Shown: one piece after another, positions 17,499 through 24,650 of the stretch | How the letters are laid out: every line of letters begins with the position of its first letter | How positions within the stretch are numbered: position 1 is the stretch's first letter | From: Flavobacteriales bacterium UBA3376 | Lineage (GTDB): Bacteria; Bacteroidota; Bacteroidia; Flavobacteriales; Weeksellaceae | Length of the DNA stretch: 38,035 bases | NCBI GenBank assembly: GCA_002359055.1 | Contig: DEQC01000008.1 | Span: 63,134 to 101,168, forward strand | Reading direction: 5' to 3' | Translations under genes and position numbers: made by a program | Notes under the pieces: generated by a model | What the model saw: only the letters and a program-made list of their open reading frames with translations | What the model was told of the DNA's origin: nothing | The model's database searches: none

Positions 17499-17783
17499 AT
17501 GAATTTTAAGAAACTATTTGTTGCAAGCTCTTTAGCTTTTAGCGTACTTGGGTTTTCACAAGAGAAAAACCTAAAAAACCTCACCAAGTTGACTTATGGA
17601 GGAGACAATGCTGAGGCGTATTTTTCGCCGGATGGAAAAATGTTGACTATGCAAGTCACTAACCCAGAAATTGATACTGATTGTGATCAGATTTTCTTGT
17701 TGGAATTGGGAAAAGAAGAATATAAAACTTCTGATTTAAAGATGGTTAAATCACAAAGAACTTTACGGAGAATATGTAGATGA
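17499..17783 (+). pseudogene. truncated PD40 (TolB-like) beta-propeller protein, 5' fragment
   Basis: The first about 80 residues look like a secreted flavobacterial PD40/TolB-like propeller protein: signal peptide MNFKKLFVASSLAFSVLGFS, then LTKLTYGGDNAEAYFSPDG with a PD40 blade and DCDQIFLLEL. Homologues continue for several hundred residues, but here similarity stops near residue 80 and the frame ends after a short basic tail (TLRRICR). The sequence that follows encodes the end of something else in another frame. I read this as the 5' stub left by a deletion. It might still be expressed as a 94-residue protein, but no complete domain remains. Confidence 0.7.
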
Positions 17784-17865
17784 ATTCTCTACGGATGCGT
17801 TATATGGAAGCGAAGAGAATTATGAATTCTTATCAGAAAAGCAAATTATCAACTACGTAAAGTAA
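17740..17865 (+). pseudogene. orphan 3' gene fragment fused to the PD40 stub
   Basis: In the +1 frame relative to the PD40 stub, an uninterrupted protein-like stretch of about 40 residues runs from 17740 to a TAA at 17863-17865, containing ELYGEYVDEFSTDALYGSEE and ending EKQIINYVK. Its composition is that of a real acidic protein C-terminus, it has no start codon of its own, and it is followed by a terminator-like hairpin. I do not recognise the family. It is probably the tail of a different gene, or of the same gene after a deletion plus frame shift. Confidence 0.55.
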
Positions 17866-17893
17866 AACACCTTTGATAAAGAACAAGAAAAGT

Positions 17894-17934
17894 AAAAAAA
17901 CCGCCTCAATTTTATAAAATGAGAAGGCTTCTTC
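17894..17934 (+). terminator. decayed terminator after the gene remnants
   Basis: A-run, then CCGCCTCA (17901-17908) facing TGAGAAGG (17920-17927), with pairing broken at two central positions, followed by a C-interrupted T-run. It looks like a degenerate copy of the AACC-TCTCA terminators found intact at 5397 and 36656. Confidence 0.5.
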
Positions 17935-17998
17935 TTTGGATGGAAATCTGATAATTTAGGTCAAGTGTTGAAAAGATTGTTGCGAAAAAAATAAGAAA

Positions 17999-18032
17999 TT
18001 GTTAAGCCCTTAAGTTTTGTTAACTATATTTG
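17999..18032 (+). promoter_or_regulatory. promoter for the DUF47-PiT operon
   Basis: TTG at 17999-18001, 23 bases, then TATATTTG at 18025-18032, an exact TAnnTTTG match 21 bases before the ATG at 18054. Confidence 0.55.
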
Positions 18033-18053
18033 CGCAAAATTTAATTCAAAGAA

Positions 18054-18701
18054 ATGTCGTCAATTAATAAAATACTACAGTTTTTAGTTCCAAAAGACAG
18101 AAAGTTCTTTCCGATGATACACCAGTTTGCTGAAATATTGGTTGAAATGGCTTCAACGCTACACGAAGCGGTAAACGTAAAAGCAAATAAAAGAGATGAG
18201 TTTTTTACTAAACTTGAAAAATTAGATGATAAAAGTGAAGCATTGGCTCGAAAAATTAACTTGGAACTGAGTAAAAGCTTTTTGACGCCCTTTGATAGAG
18301 AAGATGTATACGCTTTGATCAATAAGATGAGCGACGTTGCGGATTATATAGATGCAAGTGCGAAAAGAATGCAACTGTATCAGGTGGAAAAAGTAAAAAA
18401 ACCAATTCGTAGAATTACCGCTGCAAATTTAGAAGCTTGTGAAAATATTCAAAAAGCAATTTTAGCTTTGGAAGGTTTCAAAGATTTACCAACCGTTCAA
18501 AAATGTTGTGAAAGAATCAATAAATTAGAAAATAAAGTTGACAATATATACGATAAAGAGATTTACCAGATTTTTGATGAGAATGAAGATGTGAAAGAAA
18601 TCATCAAATACAAAGAAGTTTTCTCTGCACTAGAAAACACATCTGATAAGTGCAAATTTGTTTCGGATGTTTTGGAAGGTGTTTCCGTAAAGCATTCTTA
18701 A
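18054..18701 (+). CDS. DUF47 family phosphate-transport accessory protein (PhoU-like)
   Basis: Cytoplasmic all-helical protein (215 residues) of the DUF47 family, distantly related to PhoU, usually encoded directly before a PiT phosphate transporter and thought to regulate it. Seen here: a largely helical, charged sequence without membrane segments, the N-terminal LVPKDRKFFPMIHQFAEI and the DREDVYALINKMSDVADYID core typical of DUF47. It is 19 bp upstream of the PiT gene and shares its promoter. Length is standard. Confidence 0.9.
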   Translation: MSSINKILQFLVPKDRKFFPMIHQFAEILVEMASTLHEAVNVKANKRDEFFTKLEKLDDKSEALARKINLELSKSFLTPFDREDVYALINKMSDVADYIDASAKRMQLYQVEKVKKPIRRITAANLEACENIQKAILALEGFKDLPTVQKCCERINKLENKVDNIYDKEIYQIFDENEDVKEIIKYKEVFSALENTSDKCKFVSDVLEGVSVKHS

Positions 18702-18720
18702 TCTTGAATTTTTTTAAAGT

Positions 18721-19782
18721 ATGGACTCGCAACTGATTCTTTTAATAGTCATAATTGTTTTAGCACTTATCTTTGACTTTATCAACGGTTTTCACGACGC
18801 AGCAAACGCAATTGCGACTATAGTAGCTACAAGGGTTTTGACACCTATTCAAGCAGTAATGTGGGCAGCGTTCTTCAACTTCGCAGCTTATTTTATTTCT
18901 AAATATTGGATTGGATTTAAAATTGGTAATACGATATCAAAGACGGTCAACGAAAACTTCATTACACTCGAAGTCATACTCGCAGGTATATTGGCTGCAA
19001 TTATTTGGAATTTAATTACTTGGTGGTTCGGAATACCATCTTCGTCTTCACATACATTGATCGGTGGATTTATTGGTGCAGCAATTGCTCATGTGGGGGC
19101 CTTTGCTCAAAATGGTCAGGATGTAATTGATTATATCACGGTTATTCCTATTTTCATTTTTATATTCTTGGCTCCAGTGATAGGAATGGTGATTGCCTAT
19201 TTCCTCACAGTGCTGATTATGCATATTTGTAAAAGAAGCAGTCATAAGAAAGCAGAAAAATGGTTCAAACGTTTACAGTTAGTTTCTTCTGCTTTGTTCA
19301 GTTTAGGACACGGAGGAAATGACGCTCAAAAAGTAATGGGAATTATTGGTGCTGCTGTTATATTTTACCATGTTCAACAAGGAGATGCAGTTTGGGTAAA
19401 TGCTGAAGATCGATTCTCGTTTTTTGTTAATGACTATTGGTGGGTACCATTGACAAGTTTTATTGTTATTGGATTAGGAACCTTGAGCGGTGGATGGAAA
19501 ATCGTTAAAACCATGGGGACTAAGATTACAAAAGTAACTCCATTGGAAGGTGTTTCAGCTGAAACTGCTGGTGCGATGACCTTGTATTTGTCAGAATTCT
19601 TAGGTATTCCAGTTTCTACAACTCATACAATTACAGGTTCAATCGTTGGGGTGGGAATTACTAAAAGAGTTTCTGCCGTACGATGGGGTGTAACAATAAA
19701 TCTCCTATGGGCTTGGATTTTGACCATACCAGTGTCTGCGTTGATAGCCGCACTGATTTATTTCATCATACTGTTGTTTTAA
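18721..19782 (+). CDS. pit: PiT family inorganic phosphate transporter
   Basis: Inner-membrane phosphate symporter (353 residues, about ten hydrophobic segments). The two inverted PHO4 signature repeats are visible: FDFINGFHDAANAIATIVATRVL (about 19-41) and SLGHGGNDAQKVMGII (about 195-210). The GIPSSSSHTLIGGFIGAA and GIPVSTTHTITGSIVGVG stretches form the matching second halves. A low-affinity phosphate uptake role is expected. It forms an operon with the DUF47 gene. Its TAA stop (19780-19782) overlaps the stop of the convergent OB-fold gene. Confidence 0.95.
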   Translation: MDSQLILLIVIIVLALIFDFINGFHDAANAIATIVATRVLTPIQAVMWAAFFNFAAYFISKYWIGFKIGNTISKTVNENFITLEVILAGILAAIIWNLITWWFGIPSSSSHTLIGGFIGAAIAHVGAFAQNGQDVIDYITVIPIFIFIFLAPVIGMVIAYFLTVLIMHICKRSSHKKAEKWFKRLQLVSSALFSLGHGGNDAQKVMGIIGAAVIFYHVQQGDAVWVNAEDRFSFFVNDYWWVPLTSFIVIGLGTLSGGWKIVKTMGTKITKVTPLEGVSAETAGAMTLYLSEFLGIPVSTTHTITGSIVGVGITKRVSAVRWGVTINLLWAWILTIPVSALIAALIYFIILLF

Positions 19783-20144
19783 TTGGTTTTAATAGAAATT
19801 TGATCGGGATTTTTCACGATTATTTCTGGTTTACCTTTGTAAAGAATTAATTTTCCTTTAACACAAATGTCTTTGTTGTTAAGGTGTTCAGCGGGTTCGT
19901 ATTTGAAATTTTTCCAATCGCTTTCAAATATGGCTACCACCAAACGGTGGTCTGGATATTTGGCGCCTAAGTTCAATAAAATAACCTTGTTCTTTCCTTG
20001 GGTAACATAAGTTCCATGAACATGATCGCAATACTCGACGTTCTTGTTTAAATACTTCTCCAAATCAATGTCAGCAGAACCTTGCTGTGCAGACACAGTT
20101 CCATACAAAAAGATGAAAATTGAAAGTAATTTAATTGTTTTCAT
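19779..20144 (-). CDS. small secreted OB-fold-like protein
   Basis: Protein of 121 residues with a signal peptide (about 1-19, ending VSAQ). The mature part contains NVEYCDHVHGTYVTQGKNKVILLNLG and ends NKDICVKGKLILYKGKPEIIVKNPDQI, the pattern of the short OB-fold domain found at the end of some secreted nucleases and in free-standing periplasmic proteins. Two cysteines (in EYCDHV and ICVKG) could form a disulfide. Its job is unknown. The stop codon overlaps that of the PiT gene, so the pair is convergent with no room for a terminator. Confidence 0.75.
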   Translation of the reverse strand: MKTIKLLSIFIFLYGTVSAQQGSADIDLEKYLNKNVEYCDHVHGTYVTQGKNKVILLNLGAKYPDHRLVVAIFESDWKNFKYEPAEHLNNKDICVKGKLILYKGKPEIIVKNPDQISIKTN

Positions 20145-20214
20145 AGCTTTAAAGTTTAGGTCAAACTAAATTAAATCAATATTTCATCAATAAATAATTA
20201 CGGATGGAAATCGA

Positions 20215-20246
20215 GGGAAACTCCTTTATAATGAGTAGGCTTTTTC
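20215..20246. terminator. decayed terminator-like element after the ChaN-like gene
   Basis: Residual stem ACTC / GAGT (20220-20223 with 20233-20236) followed by AGGCTTTTT. It resembles the decayed element at 17894 (both share AATGAG-AGGCTT). It lies downstream of the minus-strand ChaN-like gene; function is doubtful. Confidence 0.3.
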
Positions 20247-20275
20247 CTTTGATTTGTCTGTAATTTTCCTGAAAA

Positions 20276-21148
20276 TTAAAATGTTTTGGTCATGTCTTCT
20301 GGGATGACCAAGTTGTATTCCGTTGGAATTAAATTTTCTTTGGAAAGTCTTAGTTTCTCATCATCGCTTAAGAAAACTGAAATCACAGCTATTTTTAAAT
20401 CAGGATTGAGTTTTTTCAAATACCAATAAATTCCTCCGTATTCTTTCGAATGATAATTTCCTTGAAAATGTAGAAATAATTGGCCTTTTTTATGATTTTC
20501 GAAGATTGATTCCGCCATAGTTGCATCTTTCACGGCTTGTGCAGCAATGAAGTTATCTATGTTTGAACCCGCATGTTCGCCAAATAAATCTTTCATTTCA
20601 GAATAACCTGGAGTTTCTAAATCGACTTCTACTGGCAATTTCATCATATATTCTTTTTCATTTGTTTGAATGGTATCCAAACTTTCTAAACCATTTCTCG
20701 CTACTTGAGAAGCATATCTTCGAGGAATGTTGGTCGCAATAAATTCAATTTGATTTGATTTTGAGAAATCTACTAAGGGATGATAATCGGTGAAATGATT
20801 GTTCCAAAGTCGCATGGAATCCTTCAAAACTTTAGCTTCTATTTCACCATTCAAATATTGATTCAATTGACGTTGATTATCTCTCTCGAACATTTCGGCT
20901 CCTAAAATTATATTTTCTTTTTTGGTGTTGTAAAGCGCCTTAGTCAATTGTAATTGCAGCCAATGATTGATCGAATTGTCATGATATTCACCAAATAAAA
21001 CTACATCGTATTTGGATAAATCTTTGACCATTTTAGTGAAACTTACTTTCTTTAGTTTTTTATTGTACAATTGATAGGATATTCCATTTTGTCCAAGAGA
21101 AAAAGCCATTCCAAATACAGCAAATAAGATAAATAATGATTTTTTCAT
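20276..21148 (-). CDS. ChaN-like (DUF399) secreted protein
   Basis: Exported protein (290 residues from the ATG at 21148) of the ChaN/haem-binding uptake (DUF399) family. A start 60 bp upstream is possible but adds residues before an otherwise clean signal peptide, MKKSLFILFAVFGMAFSLGQ. Characteristic stretches are YDVVLFGEYHDNSINHWLQL (about 48-67), LGAEMFERDNQRQLNQYL and LHFQGNYHSKEYGGIYWYL. Unlike Campylobacter ChaN there is no lipobox cysteine. Family members have been linked to haem binding and iron uptake; no iron gene is nearby, so the role here is open. Transcribed divergently from the universal stress protein gene. Confidence 0.85.
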   Translation of the reverse strand: MKKSLFILFAVFGMAFSLGQNGISYQLYNKKLKKVSFTKMVKDLSKYDVVLFGEYHDNSINHWLQLQLTKALYNTKKENIILGAEMFERDNQRQLNQYLNGEIEAKVLKDSMRLWNNHFTDYHPLVDFSKSNQIEFIATNIPRRYASQVARNGLESLDTIQTNEKEYMMKLPVEVDLETPGYSEMKDLFGEHAGSNIDNFIAAQAVKDATMAESIFENHKKGQLFLHFQGNYHSKEYGGIYWYLKKLNPDLKIAVISVFLSDDEKLRLSKENLIPTEYNLVIPEDMTKTF

Positions 21149-21245
21149 GAGTCGAAATTTAAAACCTATAAATATAGATATATAATGGTGATTTATGACT
21201 CTATACAAGGGTTTTCATTGTAAAGCATGATATAAAATAGGTTTG

Positions 21246-21276
21246 TTGTCTAATTTGTATTAAAGTTGTAATTTTA
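21246..21276 (+). promoter_or_regulatory. candidate promoter for the universal stress protein gene
   Basis: TTG (21246-21248), 20 bases, then TAATTTTA (21269-21276), one mismatch to TAnnTTTG, 19 bases before the ATG. Confidence 0.35.
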
Positions 21277-21295
21277 AATAGAAAATTTTAAAAAT

Positions 21296-21727
21296 ATGAG
21301 AAGAATATTAGTAACCTTAGATTTTAAAGGTAAAGATTACAAAGCCATAGATGTGGCTAAAGACTTAGGTAGAGCATTTGATGCTGAAATTATTTTACTA
21401 AATGTCGATCCAATTGAAGTGGATAAACAAGTGATTGCTCAAGAGCCTTTGATGATGCAAAGAGCGAAAGCCATTCAAGACATTATCGAAGAGAACGTGC
21501 AAGAAGTGGAAGGGAAATTAGGAGCAGATATTTATAATTTTAGACATATATTAAAAAGCGGATCTCCTCATGAGCAAATTTTGAAAGTTGCTAAAGAAGA
21601 AGATGTGGATGTAATCATCATGGGTTCAAATAAACATTCTGGTGCTTATAGATTTTTGATTGGAAGTGTAGCTGACCAAGTGGTGAAAAATACAAGTATT
21701 CCAGTTCTCTTGGTTCCGTACGAATAA
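21296..21727 (+). CDS. universal stress protein UspA family
   Basis: Single-domain cytoplasmic USP (143 residues). It starts MRRILVTLDFKGKDYKAIDVA and ends with DVIIMGSNKHSGAYRFLIGS-VADQVV, where the G-2x-G-9x-G-S/T nucleotide-binding motif of ATP-binding USPs is broadly kept (GSNKHSG...IGSVA). USPs bind ATP or AMP and modulate stress survival. The next gene, SCO1, is 53 bp away, so they may or may not share a transcript. Confidence 0.9.
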   Translation: MRRILVTLDFKGKDYKAIDVAKDLGRAFDAEIILLNVDPIEVDKQVIAQEPLMMQRAKAIQDIIEENVQEVEGKLGADIYNFRHILKSGSPHEQILKVAKEEDVDVIIMGSNKHSGAYRFLIGSVADQVVKNTSIPVLLVPYE

Positions 21728-21780
21728 ACAGATCTTTTGATTTTTAATAAGGAAATTGACTAATGCACAAATTTTAATCT

Positions 21781-22437
21781 GTGAAAAAACAAATAGCTTT
21801 AGCTCTCTCAATTGTTTTAATTGCTTTAACACTGATTTGGTTGTTTAAAAATAGAACCCAAGATGAGTTGCTGAAGGTGATGCCGGTTCCAGAATTTGAA
21901 TTGATCAATCAAGAGGGGGAAATCATAACCAATGAAGATATGTTAGGGCAAGTCTATGTGGTAGAATTTTTTTTCAGAAACTGCCCAACGATTTGTCCGA
22001 TTATGAATGCCAATCTTCAAAAAGTTATGTATGAAATCAATGATGATAATTTCAGTGTAATCGGTATCAGCATTGATCCGAAAAGAGATTCAGTTGAAGC
22101 TTTGAAAGCTTATAAAAACCAATTGAAAATTGAAAATCCGAATTGGCATTTCACAACTAAGGATAGAGATTATATATTTAACCTAAGTGAAAAGTTCAAA
22201 ATTTATGTCGAAGAAGACTATTCGAACAGCGGAGGTTTAGAACATAGCGGAAAGGTTGCTTTGGTCGATAAAAATGGAATCATTCGTTCAAGATTCAATG
22301 AAATTGGAATGCCGATTTTATATTATTCCGCTTTGAATTATGAAACTCCAGATGGAAAAATAGCCGATTTGAAAGGAGAATTTTCTCCTGAAATCGATTG
22401 GTTGATAGAAGACATAAAAATTTTATTGAAAGACTAA
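21781..22437 (+). CDS. SCO1/SenC copper chaperone
   Basis: Membrane-anchored thioredoxin-fold protein (218 residues) delivering copper to or reducing the CuA site of cytochrome c oxidase. It has one N-terminal hydrophobic helix (about 5-23) and the copper motif CPTICP in FFFRNCPTICPIM. ISIDPKRDSVEALKAY is typical of the family, and the third ligand His lies in GGLEHSGKVALVDKNG. The start codon is GTG, chosen because it alone yields the membrane anchor with no closer ATG. The next gene, 10 bp away, encodes a YHS-domain lipoprotein, so both probably serve metal handling in the envelope. Confidence 0.92.
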   Translation: MKKQIALALSIVLIALTLIWLFKNRTQDELLKVMPVPEFELINQEGEIITNEDMLGQVYVVEFFFRNCPTICPIMNANLQKVMYEINDDNFSVIGISIDPKRDSVEALKAYKNQLKIENPNWHFTTKDRDYIFNLSEKFKIYVEEDYSNSGGLEHSGKVALVDKNGIIRSRFNEIGMPILYYSALNYETPDGKIADLKGEFSPEIDWLIEDIKILLKD

Positions 22438-22447
22438 AATCATATTT

Positions 22448-22732
22448 ATGAAAAACATTAAAATATTAGCAACAGCAATCTTTGTTTCTGCATCAATTAT
22501 TTCATGTAAAAACAATAATTCACAAGATGTGGAAGTCAAAATGGCAACTGCTCAAACTTTAGATGTTGAAGTTGTAAATCCCATCGATCCTGTATGTGAA
22601 ATGGAAATGCCAAAGTTCTTGAAAGATACGGCGACTTATTCAGGTCATCTTTATGGATTTTGTAACGAGATGTGCAAAAAATCTTTCTTAGAAGAACCAG
22701 AAAAGTATTTGAAAAAATTAGAAGAATTGTAA
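22448..22732 (+). CDS. YHS-domain lipoprotein
   Basis: Short lipoprotein (94 residues): signal peptide with lipobox IISC (Cys20), a linker, and a YHS metal-binding domain with NPIDPVCEMEMP (about 46-57) and GFCNEMCKKSFLEEPEKYLKKL at the end. The DPVC Cys and the FCNEMC pair are the expected metal-binding residues. YHS domains occur in copper ATPases and copper/mercury-handling proteins. Placed 10 bp after SCO1 and followed at once by a terminator, it completes a small SCO1-YHS unit. Metal specificity is an inference from context. Confidence 0.85.
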   Translation: MKNIKILATAIFVSASIISCKNNNSQDVEVKMATAQTLDVEVVNPIDPVCEMEMPKFLKDTATYSGHLYGFCNEMCKKSFLEEPEKYLKKLEEL

Positions 22733-22750
22733 ATTTATAAATAAAAAACG

Positions 22751-22787
22751 AAAAACCTTTCGAACGATTTGTTTGAAAGGTTTTTTT
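22751..22787 (+). terminator. terminator after the SCO1-YHS unit
   Basis: Stem AAACCTTTCGAAC / GTTTGAAAGGTTT (one G-T wobble), five-base loop GATTT (22766-22770), then a T-run. Confidence 0.9.
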
Positions 22788-22844
22788 ATGCCATTTTGTT
22801 ACCTATTTAACAATTTGACTACTAATACATAAAACTTCTATCTT

Positions 22845-23744
22845 ATGGATAAAGTACTTGAAATAAAAAATCTCACGAAAAAGTTCGGAAGTCTAACCGC
22901 TGTCGATGATTTGAATTTAACTGTTGAGAAAGGTAATGTTTACGGTTTACTCGGACCAAATGGAAGTGGAAAATCCACAACTTTAGGGATGGTTTTAAAT
23001 GTTGTAAATCCAACAAGCGGTCATTGGAAATGGTTTGGAAAAGAACCTTCGACTGATTCGCTGAAAAAAGTTGGAGCAATTATAGAGCGACCCAATTTCT
23101 ATCCCTATTTGTCGGCCGAAAAAAACTTGGAAATAGTCGCTCGTATCAAAGGAGCTGACTTTACTAAAATTGACGAAAAGTTGAAAATTGTAGGTTTGCT
23201 CGAACGAAAGAAAGATAAATTTCAAACTTTTTCATTGGGAATGAAACAGCGTTTAGCAATAGCAGCTGCAATTCTAAATGATCCTTATGTTTTGATTTTG
23301 GATGAACCGACCAATGGATTAGATCCGCAGGGAATTATTCAAATCAGAGAAATTATCCAAAAAATAGCTGCCGATGGAGTGACTATCATACTTGCGAGTC
23401 ATCTTTTGGATGAAGTCGAAAAAGTTTGTTCGCATGTGGTGATTTTAGAAAAAGGAAAAACTCTTTATAGTGGAGCTGTAGATGAAATGATGATGAGTTT
23501 TGGTTATTTCGAACTCAGATCAAAAGATATGGATTTGCTGAAGAGTAGTTTGGAAAATACTGGATATTTCGAAAAAATAGTTGTTCAAGAAAAATTTATC
23601 AAAGCAATTTTAAATCAAGACATAGATGCTTCGACTCTCAATCAAATGATGTTTGAAAAAGGTATAGTGCTCGAACATTTAGTGAAGCGAAAAGAAAGTT
23701 TAGAACAACAGTTTTTACACATTACTCAAAATCAAAACAATTAA
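22845..23744 (+). CDS. ABC-2 type transporter ATP-binding protein
   Basis: Cytoplasmic ATPase (299 residues) of an export-type ABC system. Walker A is GPNGSGKSTT (about 38-47), the signature loop is FSLGMKQRLAIA, Walker B is VLILDEPTNGLDPQG, and the H-loop is LASHLLDEV. A C-terminal extension of about 85 residues follows the core, as in bacitracin/lantibiotic-type (BcrA-like) ATPases. It is paired with the membrane protein gene two bases downstream. Substrate unknown; members range from drug efflux to gliding-motility transporters. Confidence 0.92.
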   Translation: MDKVLEIKNLTKKFGSLTAVDDLNLTVEKGNVYGLLGPNGSGKSTTLGMVLNVVNPTSGHWKWFGKEPSTDSLKKVGAIIERPNFYPYLSAEKNLEIVARIKGADFTKIDEKLKIVGLLERKKDKFQTFSLGMKQRLAIAAAILNDPYVLILDEPTNGLDPQGIIQIREIIQKIAADGVTIILASHLLDEVEKVCSHVVILEKGKTLYSGAVDEMMMSFGYFELRSKDMDLLKSSLENTGYFEKIVVQEKFIKAILNQDIDASTLNQMMFEKGIVLEHLVKRKESLEQQFLHITQNQNN

Positions 23745-23746
23745 TT

Positions 23747-24580
23747 ATGATTCGATTATTAAAAATAGAATGGACGAAAATATTCTACTATAAAACCACC
23801 AGAATTTTCACATTTATTTATTTCGCAATGCTGATTTTAATCGGTGTTATTCTATCATTTATCAAACCGCAAATCGGTGGAGTTAAGTTCGATATCGCTA
23901 AATTGGGAATGTTCAATTTTCCAGAGATTTGGCAAAATATCACTTATTTGGTCGCTATCTTTAAGATATTTATTGCCGTCATCGTAATTACAAATATCAC
24001 CAATGAATATTCGAATGGAACTCTGAAACAAAATCTAATCGATGGTTTGAGTAAAAAAGAATTTATAGGATCAAAAATTTTAATCAATATTGTTTTAGCA
24101 GCTTTGTCAAGCCTTTTTGTATTGGCGATTTGCTCGGTTTTAGGATTGATTTTTTCAACTTCTGAAATTGGTTTTATCAAAGGAATCGAATATATTTTAA
24201 TCTATTTTATCAAGTTAATTTTATTCTTCTCGATTTGTTTATTTCTCTCAGTTTTATTGAAAAGATCTGCATTTGCTTTTTTAGGATTAATTGTTTTATG
24301 GATGATAGAATTGATAATTTCATCTATAGAAAAAATGATTTTAGCTGTGAGTAGTGGAGTCGAAAGTATAATGATTGATAAATTATATATCAGCGATTTT
24401 CTACCATTGAACGTTTCTTCATTATTAATTCCATTTCCAATTAGTTTTGAAAAAGTAATGGTTGGGCAAAGTTTATTTGAATTCAAAAATGTCAATTTGA
24501 TATTTGTCGCAGCTGCCATCATTTATATCTTGTTGTTGAACTATTTATCCTATTATTTATTAAAGAAAAGAGATTTATAA
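23747..24580 (+). CDS. ABC-2 type transporter permease
   Basis: Hydrophobic protein of 277 residues with about six predicted helices, the membrane half of the exporter whose ATPase is encoded two bases upstream. The layout fits ABC2_membrane family permeases of BcrB type: a first helix after MIRLLKIEWTKIFYYKTTR, a cytoplasmic amphipathic stretch NEYSNGTLKQNLIDGLSKKEFIGSK (about 86-110), and a last helix before the C-terminal LLKKRDL. The NEY-x-NGT motif is characteristic of the family. No terminator is evident behind it, only a weak inverted repeat. Confidence 0.88.
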   Translation: MIRLLKIEWTKIFYYKTTRIFTFIYFAMLILIGVILSFIKPQIGGVKFDIAKLGMFNFPEIWQNITYLVAIFKIFIAVIVITNITNEYSNGTLKQNLIDGLSKKEFIGSKILINIVLAALSSLFVLAICSVLGLIFSTSEIGFIKGIEYILIYFIKLILFFSICLFLSVLLKRSAFAFLGLIVLWMIELIISSIEKMILAVSSGVESIMIDKLYISDFLPLNVSSLLIPFPISFEKVMVGQSLFEFKNVNLIFVAAAIIYILLLNYLSYYLLKKRDL

Positions 24581-24604
24581 ACTCGTATTAATTTTATTTT
24601 AGTA

Positions 24605-24627
24605 AATTCTACGTTGTAGAATTCTAC
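24605..24627. repeat. alternating inverted repeat before the DHH phosphoesterase gene
   Basis: AATTCTAC (24605-24612), GTT, GTAGAATT (24616-24623), then CTAC: three half-sites in alternating orientation, including the perfect palindrome GTAGAATTCTAC (24616-24627). It lies 23 bases before the ATG at 24651, and could be an operator or a weak terminator for the ABC permease gene. Confidence 0.7.
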
Positions 24628-24650
24628 TTTATATTTTATATTCGCAAGAT

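Noticed and set aside
20145..20275. Possible small gene between the OB-fold and ChaN-like genes
   Set aside because: No credible reading frame; only a decayed hairpin is seen.
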